Virus record (IMG/VR): IMGVR_UViG_3300008050_000075
Location: 1-48,031 of that record
Source: a virus
Length of the DNA: 48,031 nt
Direction: 5' to 3' (one strand)
Part shown: positions 35,201-43,573 of the stretch, one piece after another
How positions within the stretch are numbered: the first letter of the stretch is position 1
How the letters are laid out: every line of letters starts with the position of its first letter
Position numbers and translations under genes: made by a program
The notes under the pieces: model-generated
Database searches by the model: none
Seen by the model: only the letters and a program-made list of their open reading frames with translations
Told to the model about the DNA's origin: nothing

Positions 35201-38200
35201 TTGGCGGCTGATAGTAAATATACCCACGATTTATATTTAACTAATGGTGAACACCTTCATGGGGGTAAAACTGTTGCTCTATTATACCCCCAATTTTTAG
35301 ATGTAGATTGGGATGGTACTAATACACTAGCCAACATTGTTGCCGGTCATAGTGCCCATACCCATTTTGTGCCGTGTGTGATGGATTATTCTACCCCTAA
35401 CTTAAGTGGGACACATAGTAGTAATTTTGGTTCATCTTACTTTAGAATATTCAATGTTGAAAGGGGGGGATTCAGTTATTCTAAACTGAAAAGGTCGGAT
35501 AACTTCAACACCGATTCTATACAATACTACCACGATAAACCCTCGTTGAGTGCTTATTATGCACAGGGATATAAATACAATCCCGCCTATAATGGTACGG
35601 TTACTACTGCTAATAATATAACACATTATGGTAAAACATCATCGTCTATCCCCTATTTGCCGATGGAAGAAAGGGGTTGGAAACCTGTTCGGGGGTCTAA
35701 TTTTTTCAGTAAAACGATATTTAATTCAAGTGATGGCAACCCTCTTTTGTATAAGGACATTACCGATATGTCAGTAAACCCCAATGATATTGTAGTGGAT
35801 ATTTTAGAACAACCCGACCCCAAAACAGGTAGGTTGTTTTTATTTGGTAATACTGACATTACCCCTTATTCTTCACAAAGAAAAGATAGTTTGATGAATC
35901 AAGAGAGGGTTTTAACGGATTATAATATAATGTTATTAAATAATAGTAATAGTGAAGATGGGGGTAATACTCATTCACACCATAAAGGTAAAGGTAAGAG
36001 AGTAAGATTAGAAGATACTGATGTTGAAACCGTTCCTATACTTTCTTATGATAGAGATTTATCAACCACTAAAAGATTTGGGTTAATGCGATTAACTGAA
36101 TTAACCTTTGATTTTCACTTCAACAATGTTGATTGCGAGAACCCCCCTGCTAAAGATAGAACCATACCTGCGGAGGCTTCAAATTATGTTGTAAATAACT
36201 TTGTTGATACAGGGCTAACTATTGATTCTGTTAGTACAAGTGGTACTTCATTAGTTTGTAATGAGGATGTTTCTACCTCTCCCCATGCTTTTACTACGGG
36301 GGATATTTTAGTGGATGTTAATGGTGTTAAATTGGGGTTGTATAATAGCACACAACCACCACCACCACCGCCTCCACCACCACCACTCCCTCCTCTTTTA
36401 GGAAATGAGATTACATTACAGGCTACAATAATTAACACCAATGAAGGTGGATTACCTGCTAGTGGGTCAAAAATCTATGTGTATGTAGGTTTAGATTCTA
36501 CTTTACATGGGCATGGTTCTAAAGATACATTTGTTAAGTTTGAAGAAGATATTAATTTGTTGAAAGGCACAGTTTTTGGGATGGAGGTTTCGGAGTATGG
36601 TAGTAATACTAATGATGCCTTTGAGGTTGAGTATGGTGCTACTATAAATGCCTCTAATTTAGATAAAATGGATATGGCTCTCCCCTTTTCTTGTGTAGAT
36701 AATGGGACAGGCACAACCCTATTTGATAGTGCAGGTGACTCAAGGAAAATCAATTCCTCCACAATACTCAACCACCCTTCTATATTGATGCAAAACTTTG
36801 ATGGAGGGAATGTAGTAGATAATAGTAGTGGGTCGGCAAACGAAGTTAACACCCATAGGTGTTATAAAAAATGCTTGGCTCTATTTTTAGATAGATATTC
36901 TATTGAAGATGGTGGAAATACTAAATTAGATGCAGGGTCGGTTTCGCCGGTATTGAATAGATGGTGGAGAAGGGATATGGGGGCAGGTAAGCCTGAGTTT
37001 GTTACTTTAGAAGGTAACGCTTGGGTAACTAATGAACAGGGGTTTGCAACAAATAAAGATTTAACTGCTACAAGCGCAATACCACTTGTTCATAGTGCGC
37101 CTTATGACGCTGATGGTGGGATAATGGTGTTTAAGCCAAGATTAGAAATGGTAACTTCTACCATTACTCATACTGAAATAAGGGGGGCGGCTACTAGGAC
37201 AGATAGCGTTGGGGGGGGTATATCAAGTCTAATATCCCGCAACAATGTATTACATAAACATGTAATTTCCGCAGGGCAATATAATGCTTGGTTAAACCAT
37301 GTTCAAGATTTAACAGGGTGTTATTTAGTTAGCGAACAGGGTGTTATTTACAATAGTAATACTGTTTATGGGGCAGAAGTTAATGATGATGCTGATTTGA
37401 GGACAAACTACACTCCCTCTAGCCCAAAGGGATTAGATAATGTTATACCCACTACCGTAGCCTATGTTATTTCTCATGAAATAGACACTACACAAGGAGA
37501 TAGCGATACAATTTATCATACCATAGTTACTGATAAATCTATATTTGATAGTGGAATAGTTAGTAGCCCATTCCCCTGTTATAGGGTAATGCAACCTAAC
37601 CCTGTTTGTATGTATGATTTTACACCTAAAACAATTAAACTAAATACTCTTTCAAGTGCTTACACTAAAAAAGCATATGAAAATACCTGTTATGGTAAAA
37701 TAGGGGATTTCTCAATACAAGATACTTCTGCTACTACTGAATACTCGGCCACCAAACCAAACACAGGGGGTAATGAAGCCGCACTTTCAATGTATGTTAT
37801 GGTAGATACTGATAAACAAGCCACTTCGGAAGATATAGTAATTAGAAAAGTTGAAGATACTGTTAGTTCCTATGAAGGAGAAGGGAGTGGAGTTTTAGAC
37901 CCCATAGATTACACAATGGTATTCTCCGATGGAGTAAATAATATAAAAACCACAGTAAGCACAAAATATAACGGGAGTATTTGGGATGGAAGTAAATATC
38001 TTTATACAGGGGCTTCTTTGACATTAGGGAACACTAAAACTCTAATGGGCATAGTATCAGTTGCAGAACCCATTGTTATTAAAACAGGAAAGGTTGACGG
38101 TGGCGCATTTGATAGGGCGGTTATAGGAACAAGCGTTAATGTATGTTTTGAAAATGAAGATTTAGTAAACCACCTATTTGAAGAAAATGATATTACTTTT

Positions 38201-39043
38201 ACAAGTCAAGATTTGGTATATTCTCGCTTCTCAAGTAAGGATATTAAGGGGCAAGATTTATTCAATGTAGTTTATAATTTATTGGAAGAAAAGGATAGGG
38301 TTATAACATTTGAAAACGACCAATTTACTGTTAGGGATAAAGTAGGAGGTTTAGTAGAAACAAACATTACTATTTCCGATACTGACAATAACATCAAAAT
38401 AAAAGAAATAGGTAAAGTGCAAAGTATGTTTGATGTATATAATGAAATAACAGTATATGGTAAACACCACAAATCCACTAGAGCAGACTTTAGAAGCATT
38501 AAAAAGATTGGGCGAAAAAGCCTAAAGGCCGATGAAGAACATTTGATAACTCAAGTAGATGTAGAAAAAAGGGCAAGTGAATTATTAAAACAACATTCTA
38601 AAACTAATACCAAATTAACAATAGAAGTATCGTCAAATAGTATTTATCATTTGAGAGCAGGTGATATTATTAATGTTGAATTGCGTAAGGAAAATATTGA
38701 ATTAGAAAGATATGTAGTTATGCAGGTAGAACACTTTATTGACGGGTTTATGAAACTACAATTGGGTAAATATAGTAAAGGGCTTGAAGATAGGTTTAGT
38801 GAATTATTAACGCAGAATAATAGTGTTTTCTCTAAATTAAGGTCGGCGGCCTATGAAGAACCCTTCACATCATCATCGGCTATTGAGTTTATGAAAATCA
38901 ACCCTCTCAAATTAACCGTTAGGAGTATAGGTAGCGTGGCTGGTATGACTTTAGGTTTTACAGATACCTTAAATACGGGCAGTACGCCATTGGGGATAGG
39001 GGATGGGATTATTATTACTGAATTGGTGGAGGAAATATTATGA
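32261..39043 (+). CDS. Giant tail protein with C-terminal baseplate-hub-like domain
   Basis: A 2260-residue protein, the largest of the window, placed after the distal tail genes. The first 1360 residues are Ser/Thr/Asn-rich and strand-forming, with no enzyme motif seen. A run of ten prolines at about 1366-1375 separates them from the rest. Near the C-terminus the segment FNVVYNLLEEKDRVITFENDQF, then VYNEITVYGKHHKS, then YHLRAGDIINVELRKENIEL fits the gp27/gp44-like tail hub fold. It would form the tail tip and perhaps bind the host. The polyproline run should make translation depend on aIF5A. Start overlaps the previous stop (TAATG). Confidence 0.8.
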   Translation: MALYVLREGVKPSSFSPNTTFGNVGHNVNFNCPTNPVIHNATSFSTDCYIFAYISDNYDGSVSSFDRALPSSGAWNTYLENQSTTVGYKIKNHSVNGGEVMSASDISDFATYDYFILIYADDAKQHHFAKITSINSEDTTGDALEFSPKLGGEIPQGTKFNVFKGPLKTKTDIVCITAGLLAISGEQEHWEQMIVSKPLFYYYSDRLDKKDELDHNKKYQLAWGNSTSTSSIAMGETSIFITEEDYGYNIIDKSRYTMKVKLKDNLRDLDDPRLTRPVSNEGGDSNLTNTFIPLGSSSITFSETVFENYGQVFINSRREYNDDYSALFFNGPYRYLRYDYSPTKANIVAGLVDCSVSQSIGLRSASSSAKYLDSNRILASKINNNDALRVRNQTYDGAFNGYFDLDATYTSESAGNYTFTINTSANQNYDLRVVLGQGDEIKVGLIIGVIDTIGAPSAGTQILTFYSFYRLQTDSVFTAGAPSFVDDATVSRKVWSPITQTLLTNYKIDTTITYPSSFPSHPIDDSVLTVLYNGVTLTSLRESRLYNNFVLIGGENFDIKEYQVLYGDALHKCLRLKDVSNSLYRPSSTHESSLNYANQNYTIEIERFSGSIDEIESYIEHEQMYFNVTGRDEFSKLISPSIVKDTLFSEDMVYSSRGILHKCGAITGAISTKLDFGVFSIYFTGTSQTIPNSLGVATSILTEIVEGDLIFNSNMAYIGEVNLCATDGSGDNYIALKSGALAECETTETLYASSGTNVKDYAFNKSLSSNHLANKSVTSLTGAANKGVFFTGGNVIDSDGLKVDWLPEKVIDSDNAKANGFHIQYPLKLKNDNSFQCSLSKINANSDLTQYETFDTINSLMDFEIISLSSGKKGGTIEIAPYIPLTLGRVDKNVSNTNDITLTDTTGFTLLVGTSRLVTISSNVMGSIADGDSVYIDETFPSNGNKIFAGVVQYRYWNGVSTFVYLDRTSTHAINVSVYILAADSKYTHDLYLTNGEHLHGGKTVALLYPQFLDVDWDGTNTLANIVAGHSAHTHFVPCVMDYSTPNLSGTHSSNFGSSYFRIFNVERGGFSYSKLKRSDNFNTDSIQYYHDKPSLSAYYAQGYKYNPAYNGTVTTANNITHYGKTSSSIPYLPMEERGWKPVRGSNFFSKTIFNSSDGNPLLYKDITDMSVNPNDIVVDILEQPDPKTGRLFLFGNTDITPYSSQRKDSLMNQERVLTDYNIMLLNNSNSEDGGNTHSHHKGKGKRVRLEDTDVETVPILSYDRDLSTTKRFGLMRLTELTFDFHFNNVDCENPPAKDRTIPAEASNYVVNNFVDTGLTIDSVSTSGTSLVCNEDVSTSPHAFTTGDILVDVNGVKLGLYNSTQPPPPPPPPPPLPPLLGNEITLQATIINTNEGGLPASGSKIYVYVGLDSTLHGHGSKDTFVKFEEDINLLKGTVFGMEVSEYGSNTNDAFEVEYGATINASNLDKMDMALPFSCVDNGTGTTLFDSAGDSRKINSSTILNHPSILMQNFDGGNVVDNSSGSANEVNTHRCYKKCLALFLDRYSIEDGGNTKLDAGSVSPVLNRWWRRDMGAGKPEFVTLEGNAWVTNEQGFATNKDLTATSAIPLVHSAPYDADGGIMVFKPRLEMVTSTITHTEIRGAATRTDSVGGGISSLISRNNVLHKHVISAGQYNAWLNHVQDLTGCYLVSEQGVIYNSNTVYGAEVNDDADLRTNYTPSSPKGLDNVIPTTVAYVISHEIDTTQGDSDTIYHTIVTDKSIFDSGIVSSPFPCYRVMQPNPVCMYDFTPKTIKLNTLSSAYTKKAYENTCYGKIGDFSIQDTSATTEYSATKPNTGGNEAALSMYVMVDTDKQATSEDIVIRKVEDTVSSYEGEGSGVLDPIDYTMVFSDGVNNIKTTVSTKYNGSIWDGSKYLYTGASLTLGNTKTLMGIVSVAEPIVIKTGKVDGGAFDRAVIGTSVNVCFENEDLVNHLFEENDITFTSQDLVYSRFSSKDIKGQDLFNVVYNLLEEKDRVITFENDQFTVRDKVGGLVETNITISDTDNNIKIKEIGKVQSMFDVYNEITVYGKHHKSTRADFRSIKKIGRKSLKADEEHLITQVDVEKRASELLKQHSKTNTKLTIEVSSNSIYHLRAGDIINVELRKENIELERYVVMQVEHFIDGFMKLQLGKYSKGLEDRFSELLTQNNSVFSKLRSAAYEEPFTSSSAIEFMKINPLKLTVRSIGSVAGMTLGFTDTLNTGSTPLGIGDGIIITELVEEIL
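36356..36385 (+). repeat. Polyproline codon run in the giant tail gene
   Basis: Ten consecutive proline codons, mostly CCA and CCG/CCT, interrupt an AT-rich gene. Because the unit is a triplet, changes in copy number stay in frame, so length variation of a hinge is possible but not phase switching. Consecutive prolines stall ribosomes and are relieved by aIF5A in archaea. Confidence 0.9.
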
Positions 39044-39381
39044 TAATGGATAAACTGAGAGAAGATGTAATTGCGTATTTGAAAACGGCCTTTGATGGTG
39101 GTAATGTGGGGGCGGGAGGTAATGCCTCTAATCCTACTGCTACTGAGTTAGATGTGCCGTTATTAGCGGCCAATAGTAGTATTAGTGTTTCGGAAGTTGC
39201 AGGGGGTAATGTAATGGATATAAAATTATCAGTAGCAGGGTCTAACATAACGGGCAAAACGCTTAGAGAATGTGGTTTTTATGATGGGTCGGATTTGATG
39301 GCGAGGTTTAATTTTGATGGTATAGGGCCATTTTCTTCATCCGATACGATAGAGTTTTTCTTAACTTTGGAGGTGGAGTAA
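39040..39381 (+). CDS. Small tail-tip protein
   Basis: A 113-residue protein. The N-terminal helix KLREDVIAYLKTAFDGGN is followed by strands, and the segment ITGKTLRECGFYDGSDLMAR resembles the G-K-x-x-R-E-x-G-x-x-D motif of phage tail-fibre base proteins that attach fibres. It lies between the hub and the fibre, in keeping with an adaptor. GGAGG at 39029-39033 precedes the ATG, which overlaps the previous stop. Confidence 0.65.
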   Translation: MIMDKLREDVIAYLKTAFDGGNVGAGGNASNPTATELDVPLLAANSSISVSEVAGGNVMDIKLSVAGSNITGKTLRECGFYDGSDLMARFNFDGIGPFSSSDTIEFFLTLEVE

Positions 39382-39382
39382 T

Positions 39383-40846
39383 ATGGTTTCAACAGAAACA
39401 AACCCTAATTATTTCGCCACTAGTACAAGTGCGGATATTACGATTGGGCAGATAATAGATGGTACTGATTACCCCCATACAGGATTACTTAAATGTTTAA
39501 GTCAAATGGGCAGGGGTAATTACGCAGTTAAGGGTTCTGCTACTGATTTTGATATTGAACAGGCTTCAACGGGTAATGTAGTAACGGTGCTTAACGGTTC
39601 AATTTATAGGGATGGGGAGTTTATTACTACGACAGGCACACATACATTTACATCATCGGCCTTTTTCTTAACAAGTAATTCATACCATTTGTTAGTGGTT
39701 GATTCTGCTAATGCTATTGCTATTAGAGCCCCAAGTGCGGTAGATAGGGTTGCTGATTTAACGGCTGGCGATACGATAATAGCAGTATTAACTTATGATA
39801 GTGGAGGGTTTGGTGCTTTGAAAGTGCAATACTTAACTACTGATAAAACTACTAATGTCGTTAGTTTAGGTTATGATGTAGGGGGTGCTTATACCGAAGG
39901 AGGGTCTATAACGGGAAGTGCAAGTGGCGTTTCTTTTGATTCAAATGTTGGTATAAACACAACCTCTCCTACATCAATGTTACATTTAGAAGGAGCACTT
40001 GGAGGAGAACCAACAATAACTATTGAAAATACAGGAACGGCCCTTACCGAGCCCGAACTTCTATTTTTAAGGTCGGGAGCAGGGGCTCAATCACAAGATA
40101 TTGGGCATATTAAATGGAAGGCAAAAGATAGTGGCGGTAATAGCCATATCTACGCTAGTATATATGCTGATGCTCAAGATGAAACGGCAGGGACAGAAGA
40201 TGGCCGTATTTTATTTTTAGTAACAAGGGGCGGTACGGATAGCACCGAAGTAGTAAGAATAAGTGGCTCTGAGGGAGTGGTGGTTAATGATGGCTCTAAG
40301 GATATGAATTTCAGAATTGAAACAGATAATGAAACCCATGCTTTATTTGTAGATGGAGGTTTAGATGCCGTAGGTATGGGTCAATCATCACCTCAAGCAC
40401 CACTTCATGTTTCGGGAGCAGGGACAACAGGAGCAACAGTAATTGCAGATGGGGCAATTAAGCAGGGGGCTTCCGTTAAAGGATATACTGAACAAATGGG
40501 TACGGCTGGCCTAATAATTTATACTATTGATAGATTAGACGACCATTTCATAAAAGTGGGTTCATCCCCTTCTATCCCCCCTGCTCCTCCTAATAATGTA
40601 ACATTAACAATACCAACAGTTACTTCCGCCGCAGAAGATGTGGGGAGGAATTATACTATAATATGCGTTTCAAATGCAGGGGCAGTAGATGATGTTGTGC
40701 TTGATGCTGATGCTGGAATTACAGTTAAAAACCATTTAGATGCAACCTTATTTTCGGGCGGAAGCCCAATGTCTTTAGTTGCCGGTACAACATATAAATT
40801 GATTTGCTCAAGTTCTACTACTTGGAATTTAATTGCCCTAAATTAA
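39383..40846 (+). CDS. Tail fibre protein
   Basis: A 487-residue fibre. The sequence VGINTTSPTSMLHLEG and the later VGMGQSSPQAPLHVSGAG are two copies of the V-G-[IM]-G/N-x-x-[ST]-P-x-x-x-L-H-[LV] motif typical of trimeric phage fibres and appendages. The N-terminal 190 residues would join the base; the C-terminal 90 residues (strands with VTLTIPTV, TYKLICSSSTTWNLIALN) look like a receptor-binding tip. GGAGG lies just upstream. It is the last + strand gene before the convergent junction. Confidence 0.8.
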   Translation: MVSTETNPNYFATSTSADITIGQIIDGTDYPHTGLLKCLSQMGRGNYAVKGSATDFDIEQASTGNVVTVLNGSIYRDGEFITTTGTHTFTSSAFFLTSNSYHLLVVDSANAIAIRAPSAVDRVADLTAGDTIIAVLTYDSGGFGALKVQYLTTDKTTNVVSLGYDVGGAYTEGGSITGSASGVSFDSNVGINTTSPTSMLHLEGALGGEPTITIENTGTALTEPELLFLRSGAGAQSQDIGHIKWKAKDSGGNSHIYASIYADAQDETAGTEDGRILFLVTRGGTDSTEVVRISGSEGVVVNDGSKDMNFRIETDNETHALFVDGGLDAVGMGQSSPQAPLHVSGAGTTGATVIADGAIKQGASVKGYTEQMGTAGLIIYTIDRLDDHFIKVGSSPSIPPAPPNNVTLTIPTVTSAAEDVGRNYTIICVSNAGAVDDVVLDADAGITVKNHLDATLFSGGSPMSLVAGTTYKLICSSSTTWNLIALN

Positions 40847-40850
40847 AATT

Positions 40851-40874
40851 AAAAAAAGGAGGGCCGAATAGCCC
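40851..40874 (-). terminator. Hairpin and T-run ending the - strand unit
   Basis: On the - strand, GGGC-TATTCG-GCCC (40874-40861) is followed by TCC and seven T (40857-40851). It lies just past the stop of the last - strand gene and between convergent blocks. Archaeal termination relies mainly on T-runs, so the run may stop the transcript with or without the hairpin. Confidence 0.6.
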
Positions 40875-40905
40875 ACCGTTAAGTGAGTTATCCGACCCGA
40901 AGGTA

Positions 40906-41049
40906 TTAGTCGTGTTTATCCGACCATATACCAAAACAATCTCTACATTCCCATAGTTTAATGTTATCTTTTGACCCTATGTATAAACCAATAATCCTTT
41001 TAGGAATTGTCCTTGCCCTACAATGGGGGCAAGTATATCTTAATCCCAT
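40906..41049 (-). CDS. 47-residue zinc-ribbon protein
   Basis: The protein has C-x2-C at TCPHC (near residue 7) and C-x2-C at ECRDC (near residue 35), the layout of a small zinc ribbon, with basic residues between (RARTIPKR). The ATG shares its bases with the TAA of the previous gene as TAATG, which supports its translation. Such small viral ribbons often bind nucleic acid or modulate transcription, but the function here is unknown. It is the last gene of the - strand block. Confidence 0.7.
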   Translation of the reverse strand: MGLRYTCPHCRARTIPKRIIGLYIGSKDNIKLWECRDCFGIWSDKHD

Positions 41050-41207
41050 TATTGTCTACCTTCATCTTTGCGAATGTCAGTAATTAGATTATCCATATAT
41101 TCTTCAATTGTTGTTTCATTAATATTTGATGTGCCAAAGGCCGCAAAAAATAATAATGTTATCACAATCATAAATAATAGCCATCCAAAAATCTCTGCCG
41201 TATTCAT
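41049..41207 (-). CDS. 52-residue membrane protein
   Basis: A short protein with one hydrophobic segment at about residues 5-25 (IFGWLLFMIVITLLFFAAFG) and a charged, acidic-basic tail (EEYMDNLITDIRKDEG). The ATG overlaps the stop of the exonuclease gene, and the stop overlaps the following start. A single span with a short soluble tail is all that can be said; a holin or accessory role is possible. Confidence 0.65.
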   Translation of the reverse strand: MNTAEIFGWLLFMIVITLLFFAAFGTSNINETTIEEYMDNLITDIRKDEGRQ

Positions 41208-41806
41208 CACCATTCAACCTCCATTGTTTTTACTTTTTCTTCTTCTATACTAAAGCCCTTTATCGTTTTACCTTGCCCGTGTTTCCACAAATCATAAACC
41301 AATTCACAATCTTTTAAGCAATAATCTACTACTTCTTGATAATTACCCGCTTTCCATAATGAAGGTGCTAACGCACTTTCTAATGATTTGGATTCTCCTA
41401 ATGTATTATCTACTAAGTTTTGTAGAGTAAATCTTTCTCCGTGTTGTTTAGTCATTTCTCTACTTGTATCAATATACTGCTTTTTATTTAAGAAACCCTT
41501 TATGCAATAAATATCTAATGAGTTTTTAAGAACAGGTAAATCAAATGACGCTATATTATGACCCAACAATTTAACATTCTTTTCTAACGCTTCATCTAAG
41601 TCATACTTTAATTGACGCAGGGGGAGTATTTGCACATTGGATTTCGCTACAAGATGGTTTTGAATATCCTTTTCAACATATATTTTACCAATATTGCCAT
41701 CCCATGTTGCTACTGTTGAAACTAAAAACATATGAGTATTACCCCACCCCCCTATTTCAGTAGAAAGGTTCTTGGTTTCTATATCCAATGCTAACACATT
41801 ACTCAT
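41207..41806 (-). CDS. DEDD-type 3'-5' exonuclease
   Basis: A 199-residue stand-alone RNase H-fold exonuclease. Motif I is LALDIETKN with Asp8 and Glu10, motif II is GHNIASFDLPVL, and motif III is VVDYCLKDCELVYDLW with Tyr and Asp in the DEDDy spacing. These enzymes remove 3'-end nucleotides and proofread DNA synthesis. Since only the C-terminal part of PolB is in the window, this separate exonuclease might supply its proofreading, which is inference. It overlaps its neighbours by a few bases in a - strand unit. Confidence 0.85.
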   Translation of the reverse strand: MSNVLALDIETKNLSTEIGGWGNTHMFLVSTVATWDGNIGKIYVEKDIQNHLVAKSNVQILPLRQLKYDLDEALEKNVKLLGHNIASFDLPVLKNSLDIYCIKGFLNKKQYIDTSREMTKQHGERFTLQNLVDNTLGESKSLESALAPSLWKAGNYQEVVDYCLKDCELVYDLWKHGQGKTIKGFSIEEEKVKTMEVEW

Positions 41807-42032
41807 TTTTGTTTCCCCATAATTTACTTAATACATGCTCTTCTTCACTTGAAGTATCGGGCACTTCATAGGTTGGTCTTACTAAAAAGAATACCAATTG
41901 AGAACCTGCTACATTAATACTTGTAACAGGATACCACCCATCTTCTCCTTTAGAATTAAGTATTTCTATAATTGCTTTCGGCCCTTTAGTTACATCAAAT
42001 ATAATATAATCGTTTTCAAATGTTGCTTTCAT
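41799..42032 (-). CDS. Small protein, possibly DUF4177-like
   Basis: A 77-residue protein. The segment IIEILNSKGEDGWYPVTSIN followed by strands ending FFLVRP resembles the G-x-x-G-W then lysine/arginine-proline ending of DUF4177-like proteins, which bind no known ligand. The acidic tail (SSEEEHVLSKLWGNKNE) is distinct. It lies between the helicase and exonuclease and overlaps both. Function unknown. Confidence 0.65.
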   Translation of the reverse strand: MKATFENDYIIFDVTKGPKAIIEILNSKGEDGWYPVTSINVAGSQLVFFLVRPTYEVPDTSSEEEHVLSKLWGNKNE

Positions 42033-43573
42033 TTATCTTCCTCCTTGAGTTTAAGGTATATCGTTTTCCCCTTTTTCTTTTCCTCAAATATATGTTTTAT
42101 TTTTGGGTATTGTCTGTAAAATGTTGGTGAGGGTATTGAATAATCATCCTGTAATTTCTTTTTCAAATCGTTTTTTAATGCCCACCCTTCGTTATCTTGT
42201 TTAATAGCCACATATGCACTAATGTATTTTGCAGAGCCGGTTTCTTTACCGAGAGCCGCCATTTGAACCCTTATGGCTGATTGAAGCCACGATGCAAGAC
42301 TCGTATAACCTTGTCGCACAATAACCGATGCTTGGCGAACATTTCTAGGAAAAACTACAAATTTTTCATCTGTTTCTCTACCATAACTTTCAGTTATAGC
42401 ACATAAAACGGACATTTTAACTATATATATCAAATAGTTAGTTTCAAACAACGATACAGTTTCCTGTATCTTAGGTGGTAGGTCGTCTATTTCTTTAATC
42501 ATCCCCTTATATTCCATTTTAATAGTGTCTATAATGTTAGAATCAAAGGTTATTAAATCTTCATTTGATGCTAATGTAGTATTGGCTTCCTTAACCATCT
42601 TAACAAGTTCCATTAATGCCTTAGCGTATCTATTAATTGGGTTCTTTCTAACTTCCCTAGTTCCTAAAGTTTCAATTAATTCTACTATCATTTTATCTTT
42701 AGTGTGTTTGGGTACTTCTCTCACAAACATAAACATCCTTTGTAATACTCCCTTTTGTGCAATAACATAAGTTAATTGTTCGGGAACATAACTTGTGCCC
42801 CACACAGAACGCTGACAATCGCAAATAATGTCCTCACCACTACCTGCTAATCTCTTTTTGATAATATAACCATCTGTTGAAAGGGTATTCATTAACTTTT
42901 GAAAATACACTACCACATTTTCTTTATGCGACCTTTGGCTAAAGATACCGCTAGATTCAAACTCATCAAAAAGAATTAATCCACTCCCAACCAAAGCACC
43001 GTCTACTTGTTGAGGTATTGTTTTGAGTTCATCATTATTTTCATCGTTTCTATCATAGAGGGGATTATCTACCATAACATGAGTGCCCACCATAGCCGCA
43101 TCAGTAATATCTAATGTATCAAAGATAGTGTAGTTAAGGTTATATGTAGCATTCATATAAGAAAAGAGTTTGTTACATATTTCAGCATAAAAATCGTTCA
43201 AAACTGATTTGCCCGTTCTTGCAGTTTGAATCCAACAAACATGAACCCTTGAATCTTCAACGGTGTTTCCGAAGGGAATAGTAACATCATCCTTTAATGC
43301 TTGCCCAAGTATATTGAAATAGGCCAAAATAGAAGCATACCTATTTTCTTTAGACACCATATTAAAATCGTCTGCCCATTGTTCTATAAGTGCGGGGAGT
43401 TTTTCTATCTCAATCTCCTCATGGGTAATATCCTTTTCTAAATTGCGCTCATTTTCTAAATTGCGTTCATACTCATCATTTTCTCTTTCATTTTCATTTG
43501 AGGGTGCGTTTAATTCATCCCAATCTTTAGAATCATCATATTCGCCCCATTCAATGTTATCATCATCTGTCAT
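42029..43573 (-). CDS. AAA+/P-loop replicative helicase-like ATPase with winged helix
   Basis: A 514-residue ATPase likely to unwind DNA at the viral fork. Walker A is QTARTGKS at about 116-123 and Walker B is LILFDEFESSG. The central region resembles DUF3987/MCM-like primase-associated helicases rather than DnaB, although the family is not certain. The last 70 residues (SAKYISAYVAIKQDNEGWAL, then KKLQDDYSIPSPTFYRQYPK) look like a winged helix. The N-terminus is acidic with a small tandem repeat (ERNLENERNLE). It is two genes away from the primase in the same unit, which supports the role. Confidence 0.82.
   Translation of the reverse strand: MTDDDNIEWGEYDDSKDWDELNAPSNENERENDEYERNLENERNLEKDITHEEIEIEKLPALIEQWADDFNMVSKENRYASILAYFNILGQALKDDVTIPFGNTVEDSRVHVCWIQTARTGKSVLNDFYAEICNKLFSYMNATYNLNYTIFDTLDITDAAMVGTHVMVDNPLYDRNDENNDELKTIPQQVDGALVGSGLILFDEFESSGIFSQRSHKENVVVYFQKLMNTLSTDGYIIKKRLAGSGEDIICDCQRSVWGTSYVPEQLTYVIAQKGVLQRMFMFVREVPKHTKDKMIVELIETLGTREVRKNPINRYAKALMELVKMVKEANTTLASNEDLITFDSNIIDTIKMEYKGMIKEIDDLPPKIQETVSLFETNYLIYIVKMSVLCAITESYGRETDEKFVVFPRNVRQASVIVRQGYTSLASWLQSAIRVQMAALGKETGSAKYISAYVAIKQDNEGWALKNDLKKKLQDDYSIPSPTFYRQYPKIKHIFEEKKKGKTIYLKLKEEDK

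Noticed and set aside
36356-36385. Phase-variable repeat
   Set aside because: Triplet units keep the frame, so expansion would change length only.
36184-36441. A - strand frame with a polyglycine run
   Set aside because: The glycine run is simply the complement of the proline codons in the giant tail gene.
41068-41253. A + strand frame of 61 residues past the tail fibre
   Set aside because: It overlaps coupled - strand genes with clear overlaps and has no start signal.
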